DNA from: Gerris lacustris
Lineage: Eukaryota > Arthropoda > Insecta > Hemiptera > Gerridae
DNA length: 64,000 bases
Direction: 5' to 3'
Assembly (NCBI GenBank): GCA_951217055.1
Contig: OX578276.1
Location: forward strand, 70,378,144 to 70,442,143
The position numbers and the translations under genes are program-made. This document shows positions 20,358 to 32,723 of the stretch, piece after piece; the stretch's first letter is position 1; each line of letters begins with the position of its first letter. Below the pieces are notes generated by a model. The model saw only the letters and a program-made list of their open reading frames with translations, was not told where the DNA came from and made no database searches.

Positions 20358-22040
20358 TTTTTTAATTTGTAAATTCATTTAATTTTTTGAAAGTAGTATT
20401 AATAAATCATAGTATTTCTGCTATATATTTGATTTAAATTGTTAAATATCGAAAGAAAAAGAAGCAAATTAAAATTTATTGGAAATATTTTACATAAGTT
20501 CGATGTCTGAAAATAATTTATATAAATATATCCAGTATGCAGTAAAAGCTCAGTTTAAATTTCACTGCCGCATAATAGTCTAATATATTATTCCGCACTT
20601 ATTTTATCACGCTATGTTCTAAGCTTCAGTTTATCTACGTATATGTGTTTTTAATGCAGCTAAATATCTATAAAAAGCTAGTACTTGCTTTTTTAAGCAA
20701 GATTCCTTTTGTTTTAAAATTTACCACATGCCTATATGTACACTTCACGTGTATAAAAAGCCAATAAATCGATAAAATTTACCAATTCGGCATAATTTTC
20801 CTTTTCTGTGTGTAATCAAAATGAAAGCCACCACTTAATGTAATCGAATCAAATTTTTTAATGATAAGAAATTACAACAATTCTATTCGTCAAACTACAT
20901 GATAAACCATCATTAGTGCATTTAACGTTTTGTTTCATTTAACTACATGGTACTCTAAGCTAGTGTGATGCAATGATTTGGATTGTTCCAATAGAGCCAA
21001 AAGGTATTTATCTACTTAATGAGATCCATGAACTATGTTGTTACCTTAGAATGAGGTAAATTATCATTTATATGAAATTAATTAAATTATTTTTATTATT
21101 TCATAGATCAGTCGATTAACTTAATTAAATAAATAGTTCATATTATTAAACATAATACAATTTACGATAAAATACAGAAATATTCATAAATTACTCTAAA
21201 ATGTTGAAAGTGTTAAGAAATAATGAATAGTTAATTAAAATTGAATATTCATATTCGGTGTGCTTTGTAGAAAAGAGTAGAACATAGGCCAAAATCTTCT
21301 TGTAACCGAATAGTCTTTAATAAAAGAGGGAATTTAATTAAACCGAGGTCTGCGGTCGGCAAGGGGCTTTACCTTACAAAGTAACAAACCAGCGCCAGAA
21401 ATTCTAAATCTAGATTAAATAGTTCTAGAGATTATTTTTGTGTGAATATCTTGATTTGTTTTATTTAAAAAAATAAGAGAATTTATTTTTACATTTATTA
21501 CTTCATTAAATTTTGATATAAAATAACCAGATGATCCAATGTTTTGTATATATGTATGTTACACATATTGTTACATTCATTGCATCTGTATTCTCTAGTA
21601 AGGTTGAATTTTTGAACAATTTAACAGAAAACTTTACATCATTACTGTAATATAAACTCAGAAACGTGGTAGTGCTTTTAGATGCTATTAGAGTCGTAGT
21701 ATAGAGTGCAGAGTTACGAGTATACTCCATCTGGCAAGACGGAGATTTCAGGTGTCATTTATATCAGTTAGCTCGTGTAGTTAAAAATGGTTGGTTTAGG
21801 AGGGTAAAAGTAATAAAAAAAGCAGAAAAATTGTTTCAGGAGAGAGCTTGTGTGTTTTCAAACTACAGAAATGGTGGATTTTTCAAATTTAAAAATCGTG
21901 TTAAGATTTGAAGTTGTAGCGAGACTTTGGGACGTTAATAAAAGAGATAGTGCCTAAAGCGGCATGCAGAGACGAAAAATGTGTTTTCCGACTATTTTTT
22001 GTTGTAAATTTTCAATTTGTTAGAATAAGAAACAACAATA
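20358..22040. other. AT-rich intergenic sequence
   Basis: No gene supported. A GC-richer patch, CCGAGGTCTGCGGTCGGCAA, lies at 21343 without context. Confidence 0.5.
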
Positions 22041-22140
22041 AAAATAGTCTGCCAATTAGTGAGGCACATAGCTCCCTCACGTACGTATAGACGTAATGAT
22101 GTTTGGCTTTTACAAACCATTATTATCTAATTTATTTTAT
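22041..22140 (-). repeat. Dispersed ~550-bp repeat family, head fragment
   Basis: AAAATAGTCTGCCAATTAG then GAGGCACATAGCTCCCTCAC is the GTGTGGCACATAGC end in minus orientation. It stops where a plus-oriented copy begins (22191), giving a head-to-head arrangement. Confidence 0.65.
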
Positions 22141-22190
22141 TCTCCTCCTTTCTAACATTTACTTTTAAATATGTCAAAATTGTTTTGATT

Positions 22191-22786
22191 TTGCTTCCGA
22201 GTTACTGAAGGTAACGGAAATTATGTGATAGTTCTGAAAAAAGAAATTTTTTATGTCTCCGAATGCAAACATTCCAAGACAGAAATTCATTTCAGAGATC
22301 AGGGAACATTTTCGGTTCCATGTCTGTCGTTCAATTTTTGCAAACCAACATATTATCTTAAAAACTATTTGTCCGATTTTAATAAAATTTGGGTGATAGG
22401 TCATAATTAGCCCATAATAATTTGGTCCCATATATGATTTAACCATCGCTCATTTCTATCTCTTCCACAAGCGCACAAACAAACATTTTATTATACACAT
22501 ATCTTCAAATGTACTTATCTGATTTACAAGAAATTTGATAATTTTTTGTCAATAGTAGCTCGCAGATAGCCCCAGACTAATATCAACTGCTTGCGGACAT
22601 TAAATATTGCTTAATTGATACTTTTATTCATGTGCAAATCAAAAGAATTTTCAAAGATTTAAAAGGGGGGGGGGGGGGGGGATTAAATAAATGTGATAAT
22701 AATGGGGTGTAAAAGCATAAAGTCATTAAAATATGCGTTGAAGGACCCGAGAAAGCTACGTGGCACACTAATTGGCAGTCTATTTT
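22191..22786 (+). repeat. Dispersed ~550-bp repeat family, near full-length copy
   Basis: Starts TTGCTTCCGAGTTACTGAAG and ends GTGGCACACTAATTGGCAGT. A 16-G run at 22665-22680 is a private expansion. The flanking minus fragment on the left makes this end-to-end inverted. Confidence 0.75.
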
Positions 22787-22844
22787 ACACGAATTATAGT
22801 ATAAATGTAGTAAAATTTAAACAGCGAGAAAGTTAAATCTAATG

Positions 22845-23056
22845 GATATCTGCGGGCTACGTTCAACATGCCATCCAAATTTCTTTAAAAGTAGATAAGT
22901 ACTTTTAACGATGTAGATGTAATAAAATTAATAGTTTATGCTCTTGTGGAAGAGAAACTAATGGGAGCAAACATTTGAACTCGGAGAAAAAAAAAAAATG
23001 TTTCTTCAAAACGATCACACAGCTTCTGTTATTTTGGGTAAGCTCGGAAGCAATAA
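22845..23056 (-). repeat. Dispersed ~550-bp repeat family, internally deleted copy
   Basis: CTGCGGGCTACGTTCAACAT at the left and ACCTTCGGTAAGCTCGGAAG-type sequence (here TTTTGGGTAAGCTCGGAAGC) at the right, with the central CTGTCTGTC-type section missing. It abuts the fold-back element starting at 23119. Confidence 0.6.
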
Positions 23057-23118
23057 TAGAACAAGAAGATTTTAAAATAAAGTGAGTTTTTCTTAAAAAA
23101 AAAAAAAAAAAATTCATA

Positions 23119-24113
23119 TACAGTGTGTCCCAAGATAAAGTATCCGAGAGGAAAAATTTTCTTATTTTTGGTTTTTCGAAAAAAAGTCAGTCTTTATAAA
23201 AACTCCTGCTTGTTCTCAAACCTCTAAAAATGATAAAATTTTCTTGATTTCGTGTACAGGGTGTACTGTTTTCTGAAAACTTTAAAATATGACCAAGAGT
23301 AAACTACCCTTATTTTTGATGGTATCGAAAAATATTATTTAGAAAAGTGGTTCAGAATCGCAAAAAACCTTTAAATATTAAATATTAGTTTATTTTATGA
23401 ATTATTAAAATTTAGTTAATTTTCTTAAATATTAAATGTTAGTTTGTTTTCTAAAAATAAGCAATAAGCTAACTACAACAAATAGTTCTCTTTGGACTTT
23501 TATAATAAACAAGTGTGAAAATTCTTAATAATGTCTGGATAATAGCTTGGAATTGGAAGAGTTAAAGGAAAGAATTAAACAGTACCACTGCCAATATTCC
23601 CCTTGAGCAAGTTCAAAAGTCTTATAAAGAATTCATAAATAGAATTTAAATTTGCGCATAAGTAGGTGGCAATACATTTGAATGAACATTTCTTTAATTT
23701 TATTTTTCAACTCTGTTCATATTTTTGTGACACTTAATTAGATGTTAAGATCAGAATTATTAATTACTTGTTGTAATGATATTTTTTTATTTATTTTATT
23801 TGTTACATTAGTTAATTATTTGATTTATAAGTAATTTATTTTTTGTAATATTTAATATTTGTACGTTTTTTGCGATTCTGAACCACTTTTCTAAATAATA
23901 TTTTTCAATACCATCAAAAATAAGGGTAGTTTACTCTTGGTCATATTTTAAAGTTTTTAGAAAACAACCCTGTACACGAAATCAAGAAAATTTTATCATT
24001 TTTAGAGGTTTGAGAACAAGCAGGAGTTTTTATAAAGAATTACTTTTTTCTCAAAAAACCAAAAATAAGAAAATTTTTCCTCTCGGGTACTCTATCTAGG
24101 GACACACTCTATA
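23119..24113. mobile_element. ~1-kb fold-back element, TACAGTGTGTCCC termini
   Basis: Left arm 23119-~23375 (CAGTGTGTCCC...TATCCGAGAGGAAAAATTT...GGTTCAGAATCGCAAAAA) is inverted at ~23865-24113 (TTTTTGCGATTCTGAACC...GGGACACACTCTATA). Arms are about 250 bases with roughly 90% identity. The 490-bp spacer is AT-rich and non-coding. TA at both edges and CAGTGTGTC termini fit a Tc1/mariner-type non-autonomous element, which is an inference from the ends only. Confidence 0.82.
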
Positions 24114-24274
24114 TAGTGCATAAATAAAGATAATATTTTTATCGTAAATTTTCATTTAATTTAACTAAAAAACCCCCTTAATAACAACTAAAAATGGAAC
24201 AATTATAAATAAATTAAGAGATTATATTTTATACGTATTTTTGAAAGTTTAGTACGAGTAGTAATTTATAATAT

Positions 24275-24331
24275 TTGTTCTTCAAAATGGTAAAAATGCT
24301 TCCGCCACCATTAGTAAGTTCGGAAGCAATT
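24275..24331 (-). repeat. Dispersed repeat family, terminal fragment
   Basis: TGTTCTTCAAAATGGTAAA, GCTTCCGCC and AGTAAGTTCGGAAGCAATTA match the GCTTCCGTTACC end in minus orientation. Confidence 0.5.
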
Positions 24332-26069
24332 AAAAATCCGAATATTCCAATGCTGGAGTTAAATGTTTTATTGTGTTGTAACCCTTTTACGTTGATACAA
24401 CAAATGAATGTATTGTAATGGTAGATAAGTTACATTTAATTAAAAAAAAAATCTTTCTACTATTAGTGGATAGTATTATTATAAAAGTATAATTCCCAGC
24501 GAACTGGAAAAGCTTTCTTCTACTTCAGTGTTACCACGCATAAACAAAATTGTTGGAAAATGATTATACTCTTGTGGATGTAAATCCGTAATATTGCTCT
24601 TGGAAGCGAAGAATATAATTTATAATTATTTTATAAAATTGTAATAATTTGTAATATATAAAGAACCATATATCTAAGTTCGTTGTTTTAACTATTTTTT
24701 GTGAACTAATTACCTCATGGTGAAAATAACTCAAATAGTAAAATTGATCATATAAAATTGTTCATTGTCGGCTTTTACGGTGTGTGACAATGAAACTGAC
24801 TTTTTATACTCTTAATATTATTATTGTGATGTAATAAGTTATATTAAAATAATAATATGCATAAAAGTAGGTAATATGTACTTTTATATGTATATCGAAC
24901 AGCAATTACAGAACAATAATTTTATTGTTAGATTACTGTAACAATAATCTTTGTTTATTGTGCTATAAGAAATTTTAAAGCAACAACTTTTTGAAAGAAA
25001 AAAAATGACGAAATCGACGGGTTATTTATTAATATTATTATTTTATAAGTTAATCATTCACTAAATATTTTGCTATACACTCTGCGAAGTTTTTAAAAAG
25101 CTGAAAAATGTCAAAAGAAAGTACTTCTATTATATTAAATTTAAGAGTTCAAAAGGTCATTTACCCCTATTATCCATCTAAACTAATTTGAATTAAAATA
25201 CCTAATTATGTGCTTAAATATGAATCATAAGATTAAGTATCAATATTAGGGTTTATAAATTGATATCTAAGACTCAATATAGGTACAGGTACATACATAT
25301 TTTATAACAATTGTTAACGTAGCTCTTAGTTTAAAATTGATTTGTATTTGAAATACATAATATTAAGTTGTACATAATATTTTAATAACATTGATTGGTA
25401 TTTTATAAAACTATTCATATAAAAATCCTTAACCAGCTGTTATAAAGCCGTATAATACAGGGGTTTAATTTCATTTAAAAAAATATATATTAATTATATT
25501 TTCAATTATGTATGTCAATTCAATGTTAAATTTAACATATTTAAGAATTGAATACATTAATTTCCTTATACAAGTTTGTAAAATGGAGTAAAACAAATAA
25601 AAAACACGGAAATTTAAGTCAATTTTTATTGGTTTAAATACTAAATAGTGGAGGTTTTAATATGGTTATATATCGGTTCCAAATCTGTTATTTTTATAAT
25701 TTAATATTTTAGAATCATATATGTATATTGCATATGTAGGCGTAGGACTAATTAGGCTTGTTGTAGGGCAATATATATATACATTTATGTAACTATGCAA
25801 ACTTTAGTACGAGTTTCAAAATGGTTCGTTATTTACATACGAGTAATACGACATAGGTTATGGTTGGAATACTACTTTTTATAAAAATAATTATGTTTTG
25901 TGATAATGATAATTCATTATTTTAATTGCTTAAAAAATATGATTAATTGATAAATGTATTAAAAATTAAAACCGGTTTGATTGATAATACACATTACCTT
26001 TTTATGGGGTCACGTAGGAAAGAAATGAACCAATAGTAATAAGGATAAATCTTTGTACAAAATGATTAT
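24332..26069. other. AT-rich intergenic sequence
   Basis: No coding frame or repeat terminus supported. GC is very low throughout. Confidence 0.5.
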
Positions 26070-26408
26070 TTAAGATTGTAATTGTATTGTTGTTACTTTG
26101 TGGAGGATGTGAGGAGCATTGTCTAAGTTTGATCTTAACGGGGGTGTTTGGGGCGGTTGAGTACGTCGGGTAGCTGCCTCTTCGAATCTCCGCTGTAGAT
26201 TGTGTAGAGCCGCTGCCTCCTCCCGCCGGCGGCTACCTACCCAGGCCCGCTCGCACTCCATACTGAAAGCTTCGGGCTCCAAATTCACCACCGAGTCATA
26301 GGGAGGGGGGAGCCGCAAGCGGCAGAAGGCCGCCGGCGGCTCGACCCCATCCCCCTTTACCCCCTTGGCTAATCTAAAGTGTGGTCCAGGATTCACTAGT
26401 TCCCACTA
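26070..26408 (-). CDS. Unidentified GC-rich open frame (possible exon or repeat relic)
   Basis: The minus strand is open from just after a TAG (26406-26408) to a stop at 26070. It reads WELVNPGPHFRLAKG, PPAAFCRLRLPPPYDS, LEPEAFSMECERAWVGSRRR and EEAAALHNLQRRFEEAATRR. The sequence is well over half G+C inside very AT-rich flanks, with two CCGCCGGCGG palindromes (26223-26232, 26330-26339). There is no ATG near the beginning, so it would have to be an internal exon or a relic. The Glu/Arg-rich last third would be helical. I do not recognise the family. A foreign or transposon origin is as likely as a host exon. Confidence 0.3.
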
Positions 26409-27599
26409 CTCCTAACCGTGTCTTACAATGTTTACATCAGGGATCCCCCCTGAAGTAAATTAAATGACTCTTGACAAATATGTTTCACCGACTATATACG
26501 TAATTGTGACCTTTTTTATCCATAATATTTATTGAAATATATGCATATTTAAAAAAAAAAATATATCTATCTACTTTAGATATAATAGAGAAATATTATT
26601 CTGAGAACATCTACTAAAAATAATTAAATATTTTATTGTTAATTACTTTGTAACGGTGTGATAAGCCTATAGAAGATCCCGAATATGATTTTTATCAATA
26701 ATTTGAAGCAGGTGTGTGTGCAAATACATTTTTAAAGGTAAAAATACGTCTGAAGCAGTCATGTAATTGTAGAGCTCTTTTCTTCTATCAAATGACAATT
26801 CAAAAAAATATCTGATAGGTGAGCTCACAGCTTACGTAGACTAAGGTCAAAAATCGACAAATATCGTAATGGTTCGAAACCATTTGTGGTAAGACATGTT
26901 TCACACTTATCAAGTGGATCCCGTCTCGTCCTATAGTAGCTTATGACATAGTATTATTAATATTTTCTTAATCGGGAACTATAGTTGTCCTTTTATCGAT
27001 TAATAAATAGTGATACGAGCAATCAAAATTATTTCTCGAGAAGAGAAAGAATAACGATCTCTTTTGTCATTGGCAAATAAATTGTAAGAACTCTGATGTG
27101 TTGAGTATTTACTTTTTATAATGTAGTCAATAACATCAAGAAACAGTATTGCAATATTTCAATTATATTGACTGCTTCTCTTTTCCCTCGAATTCTACTT
27201 TACTAATTTTAAATATTATTCACACAATGTTATAATATATTCTTGATTTAAAAGTTTTTTCCTGTTTTAAAGTGTAACGTGATAGACTGTTGTGGAATTG
27301 AAAAGCGTGCTGTTTCTACAGACAAACTTATTTCTTCTCAACTTTCTCAAACAAATTCTACTCATTCAGTCAATACTATTTCTCAACAGGTTAATCATTT
27401 CTTTTACACGTATCTTACTGAGGAAACGAATAATAAAATAAGCAGAGGTTTTACTTGAAAATCGATCTTACTCCATATCAATTTTTTTTAAATTCACTAA
27501 CTTGCATTGCATGAAAAAGTATTTTGATATATACGTAGAACTATTAACAACTATAGACAGAAAAGTTATGTACTTTTTATTTAAGGTTATACATATACA
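26409..27599. other. AT-rich intergenic sequence
   Basis: No gene supported. A CAGGTG/GTGTGTGTGC patch near 26709 and a run of TTTCTCAACTTTCTC near 27337 have no obvious meaning. Confidence 0.5.
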
Positions 27600-28190
27600 C
27601 AGGGTTGTCCAAAAGCCCCCCCTCCTCCCCTCTTATATTTTGAACGGTTTGAGATACATTAATGAAAGTTGGGGGGTCTGTACCATGCAAAGGCAAGTTT
27701 ATTTTCATGATATAGCGCACTAGGGGCAACCACCCTTTTTGCCTCTAGGCCTCTCAACTTAAAATTTCAAATTGGTGTGTATTTTTGATAGCAGATTTGG
27801 ATTCTATGGTAAAAATAAATATTAAAATTTTACTTGAAACTTTTTTCAATCTCCAATTTTTTGCCCCCTATACAGGGGCAAAGATGGAAAAACAACCATC
27901 CCCTCCATTTTTTAAAAAACTTTTTTTAAAACTTGTATCGTTGAAACTAAAATCTAAATAGTTTGAGATAAATTAATAAAACTTGGGAGATCTGTATAAT
28001 GTAAAGGGAAGTTTCTATTCGTCCACTAGCATACTAGGGGCAACCACCCTTTTTGCGCCCAGGCCACCCAACTTAAAAAATTCAAATTTGAAAGTGCATT
28101 TTGGATAGTAGATTTTGTATCAATGGCAAATAACAGGAATATTTTACTTCAAACATTTTTTTCTACCTCTGATAGCATTTCCCTTTGCAT
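27600..28190 (+). repeat. Diverged tandem duplication, period about 314 bp
   Basis: GTTTGAGATACATTAATGAA (27647) recurs as GTTTGAGATAAATTAATAAA (27961). ACTAGGGGCAACCACCCTTT recurs at 27719 and about 28032. The following AAATTTCAAAT-type and TTTTGATAGCAGATTT-type blocks recur at the same spacing. Each unit carries a CCCC-rich head. No coding frame is shared by the two units. Confidence 0.75.
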
Positions 28191-30877
28191 GGTACAGATC
28201 CCTCATGTCAATCGTTATTTTGTATTTCATAGTCTACTTTGAGTGTTGATTACTCTTAACTTAAGAGCTTTCTTTCCTGGAGGTATTAGATCAAAACATT
28301 ACTTTTGGTGACAGAAAGTTACACAAAAGTAGACATATCACTTTGATATTACAACAAAAAGTTAATTAAAGGGCTATTAAATAATTAATTAGCAAATACT
28401 TTATCTGATATGTAATATCTGGTTTTCTATCCGAATAAAATGTATTTAGGTTCATGTTATTATTAATCAATAATCATTTGTAGGTCGTATTGAAGTATAA
28501 TTGGCATGAAGTCCAATCCTGTCCATCTTCCTAATTTTTAAAAGAAATAGGCATTAGCTTGTAGTACAATTAGAGAAGAGTTAACATTTAGTTAGTACAA
28601 TGGTCATTTTATTGTATTCTTCTCTTACTTTCTGCCATATTGAAACTTTCTTCTCTTTCCTAAATTGTTGCCTTACTATAGTTTCTTTCTTTTATATTTT
28701 TTTTTACTAATATCATACTTGGAGGAAATGAAAATTATAACAAAAGTTATCAGAAGTTAGTGTGTGGGTTTCATAAAAACTTCGTAGGCCAACTTCTTGA
28801 TAATTTTTTTAACATCTTTTGCAAGTCCAAAACAAGCCAGCTGCAAAGTTATAACTTTCAATATTACGAGTCTATCTTTGCAAATAAATGTACATCCAGA
28901 CGTATAACGATGACATAAGTATTTAGCCAACATTTAGTAAAAGCGTTTATTAATAATTAAAAGAACGCTTTTACTACATTTCCTAATTTATAAGAATTAA
29001 TATTCTTGGGAGAAATCAATCAGAAATCGTTTAAGTTTAACCAAAATTTAAGATTAAAATTATTTTAAAGAGGTAAATGATTAAAATAATCTAAAAAGAG
29101 AATACTTGAGGGAATATCTGGGACAGAAGATGGGGGAATTTTACAATAACAAATGAAAATGTATCTTGAAAAGACTATTGATACTGCAAATTACAGTGAG
29201 GATACATATTACATATATTTTCCGGACGAGATGCCCTAAAAGAAAATACAAAAACCTGTTTCATAACTGATTCGATAATAGTCTTTAATTAAGTAAATCG
29301 TATGCAAAATAAATTAAGATTAGCAATGATCCTTCTTCAAAATATCAGTAGAAAATCACTATTTAAATAAATTTAAGGAATATGTATAATCTTATACCCT
29401 ATGCGCAATGGTATTTTAAGGGAAACTCATTATTGTGAGTAAACAAAACTCTTATTATTGAAGAAACAAAAAATTAAATAAGAAGGAAAACCTTGAGTAA
29501 ATGACGCATAATATCTTAAACAATGATGGCTCCACTATGTTAATAACTTAAATAGCAATTTATTTAATTATTTCAAGAAAACCTGACTTCGTGGTCATGC
29601 TTAAACAAAGGGGGACGGGGAGGATTATAACAAAAAGTTTCAAGAAAAATCTGACAAAATAAGTTTAAGGATTCATGTTCAGCTATTTGCTTCCCATTCT
29701 TTCTTTGTATTATTGTGTTTTCCATTCGCCATTAATAAAGTAACCTTGGATCCAAAACCAAACATGTCTATATAAAGCGTCTGAATAGCAAAGCAAACAT
29801 TTTTATGGGGTAGCGTGTTCATCTGGAGTTTAATATGTTTTTTAAGACATGACGATTTGTAGCAAACTTTGATGCGAATTTTAAACTCGCCCGAATAGCT
29901 ATAACTGTTTCAATTGTCAGGGATATTCCAACGTTAAACTAAAAGGGTGCTAAATAATTAAAGGCTTTATAAACTATCCCTAAATAGCAATTAACAATTG
30001 ATTTGTATGGCTGCAAGAGTTAAAAGGAGATGCAGCGCTTAAAATATTGGATATTCATTGACCAGCCGTTCATAATAATAGAGCTTTATTCTTCAGGATA
30101 TTTAGAGTTACCCTCCGAGACATAGTTTCTACTTAATTACTAAAACCAAAAAAGGTGTTTTCTTAACAAAGAATTTCACACATGTGTTTTTAAGCTGTTC
30201 ACCCTCAATCAGCCCTTCTGCTTGCATTGGGATCTATTCATAGGGACATGGAAAATGGTTACGCTGGGATCTATTCATGAACATGGTTAAGCTAGTTCAG
30301 TAAGCTCCTGAATATGCCAACAATCTCCATAGTGTGAAAGATGCCCCATATTTTAAATAGAAGCTATAAACTTAATTATAATAAGTTATTGAGTACAAGT
30401 ACTAGATATGTAATGAAACAAAAATTATAAATCCAAGAACTAGAAGCCCTTAATCTTATTTCTAATGGTTATGAGTATTAGCTTCATGTAGAATATAACC
30501 AATATTTGCGTTTCTTATTACGTTGCAAATGAATGTGGCTGGTAGTATGCATTACTCATGTAAATTATGGCGTATAGGCAAGGTAGTGTTTAACTTGTAG
30601 AACTGAAATAAAGGGCAGTTTAATGTGTATTTGCTTGGTAGCCTGGCCACCTGCCACGCTCAACAGGTTAGCAATAAATACAAAAGCCTTTTCTATCTAA
30701 GGAACTATTCTATACTGGTGTAGCATACAACAATATTTTATGGATTTTATCCGTCTGTTTTACATACATACTGGCACTGGCATGATATGCAATAATTTAC
30801 AGCATTGCTAGGACACACCAAAAAGTCCATAAGGTTTTTAATTAATTTTGGATTCACCTAGCTGGCGTGAAGTTGTG
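28191..30877. other. AT-rich intergenic sequence
   Basis: About 2.7 kb with no supported gene. A short direct repeat, GGGATCTATTCAT, occurs at 30229 and 30269. Confidence 0.5.
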
Positions 30878-31986
30878 AAGGTTAAAATAATATGGGGCTA
30901 TCTGTAGGCTACGTTCCACATATCATCTAAATTTCTTAGAAATCAGATGAGTATTTTAAAGATTTAGGATTATAATGTTTGTTTAGATTGGAAAAGAAAC
31001 CAATGGGCGTAGAAAGTTGAAACTAGAATATATGTTACCAACAATAGGCTAAACCATTCCAACCATCTAAATTTTATTAAACTCGGAAGAGTAGTTTTTA
31101 GTGTCCGTAGGCAAACCAAGGACCCTTATATTTTCCTGCGTGTGTCTGTCCGTCCGTCCGGTCGCCTGCTCTCACGGCTACACCTTTCGTCCGATCACTT
31201 TGAAGTTTGGCATGTATGTGTCTTGTACCTACCCACATATTTTAAAAATATAGCGACTTAAAAAAAATATTTTTCAAAAAAATTAGGGTAAAAAAACTTA
31301 AGGGTTAATTTTTTTTTTTTTTTTTTTCGACACCGTGAGGGGTATCATATGAAAGGGTACGTCGAGCAGATTACAAAAATATATAATTCTTTAGTTATAA
31401 CTTTGATAGGGCGAGCGTAGGCGAGTTTGATCTGGTGTGAAACGTGTCCCCCCCCCCTCCTCTATCTCGCTTATGTGAAGTGCAAAAAATCTGCAAAAAT
31501 TCCTGAACATTCTTCGACCAAAAGTAAAGATACCACTTTTTGGATATTTCGAAAAAAATATTATTTTATTTTTTATTGACAAAATACGTTTTTTTTTTTT
31601 ATAACTATGGTCTTTTCGATGTATTTATATGGTTGTAGTCCGGTTCAGTGGCAAAAAAAAAAAAATACTTTATCGGAAGTTTGTTTGTGTTTTGAGAAAA
31701 TCAGACCCATAGGATAGTTCCAAGTAAGCTTTTTAGCATTTTAAAAAACACCACCAATAGGGTACTACTTAAACTATACAGTGTGGTGGCCTACGGACCC
31801 TCGCTGTGTGCTGACTAGCACAAGCTTGACCTGTTTATTAAGATATGTTGGTTCGCAAAAATTGAGTGACAGACCGAAAGACAAGGGACTAAAAATGTTC
31901 TCTTATGTCTGCAACGGATTTCTGTCTTGGAATTTTTTAAATTGGAGGCATAAAAAATGTTCGTTCTTCAGAACAGTCACATAGTT
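30878..31986 (-). repeat. Dispersed ~550-bp repeat family copy interrupted by a 740-bp insertion
   Basis: 30878-31099 (GGGGCTATCTGTAGGCTACG ... GAGTAGTTTTT) continues at 31841-31986 (AGATATGTTGGTTCGCAAA ... GAACAGTCACATAG). The break falls inside the family's usual GTAGTTTTTAAGATATGGTG. The sequence between is a second repeat (31100-31840). Confidence 0.75.
31100..31840 (+). mobile_element. ~740-bp inserted element (pair of 51183-51866)
   Basis: Begins GTGTCCGTAGGCAAACCAAG and ends CAAGCTTGACCTGTTTATT. The inverted copy at 51183-51866 matches end to end. Shared landmarks are CTGTCCGTCCG, CGGCTACACCTTTCGTCCG, CGATCACTTTGAAGTTTGGC, ATGATACC/GGTATCAT, GGCGAGCGTAGGCGAGTTTG and CGGTTCAGTGGCAAAAA. 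GGTCCGTAGGC occurs near both ends in opposite orientation, a possible remnant TIR. Several homopolymer runs. No ORF. Confidence 0.72.
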
Positions 31987-32723
31987 GAAAAAATAATGTT
32001 TTAAGATTTAATTTCACCCGATCACTGCAGAGTTATATGTCTAAAAAAGTAAGCTATACAAATAATAGAAGGATACTTATAAAGATCATAAAACACGAGA
32101 AACGTAATTAAACAAATATATATATAGTACCGCAAACAAACGAAGTAAATGAAATTAATTTATTTAGTTCAATGCTTTGTATGCTGTGTCTAGTCCGAAA
32201 CGTTTACAGCACTTAAAGACAAAAATAATATTGAAATTAACCTGAAGGATTAATAGGTGATCCATTTCTTACCGATAGTTTTTGGAAAGTCGGGAATTGG
32301 TTTGAAGAAAGAAAGAAGAGATGTTAGATAAAATTGGTAATAAAACTGCAGGGTATGATAAAAATGTGATGGCTGAAAACCTTTCCAAGAATAAAATATA
32401 AAATAATAAGCAGCCGCTTTTAAAATTTATCGAGTTGTGGTAAAAAAAAAAAAAATTCCAAATGTGATATACTAACAATTATGTATGCCTATTATTATGA
32501 AAAACCAGACCTAGAAACAAACTACAAGACCCCTCTCAAGCTATTTTTTCTTAAATCGGTTGAGGGCGGCCCCTCTTAGCCCGGGGCCTCAGGCGAACCG
32601 CGGGAGTAGCAGGGGTGTCCGCTACGCCCCTCTTTTATCCATTCAAAAAAGACAATTAAATAATTTCGATTATGGCACATAATTTTAAGGCATATGTGTT
32701 ATTGTTTTGATTTTAATAAAATT
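31987..32723. other. Intergenic with a GC-rich patch at 32561-32635
   Basis: Mostly AT-rich. The patch GAGGGCGGCCCCTCTTAGCC ... GGGGTGTCCGCTACGCCCC is sharply GC-rich and resembles a decayed end of an hAT-type MITE, but no second end was found. No gene supported. Confidence 0.4.
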
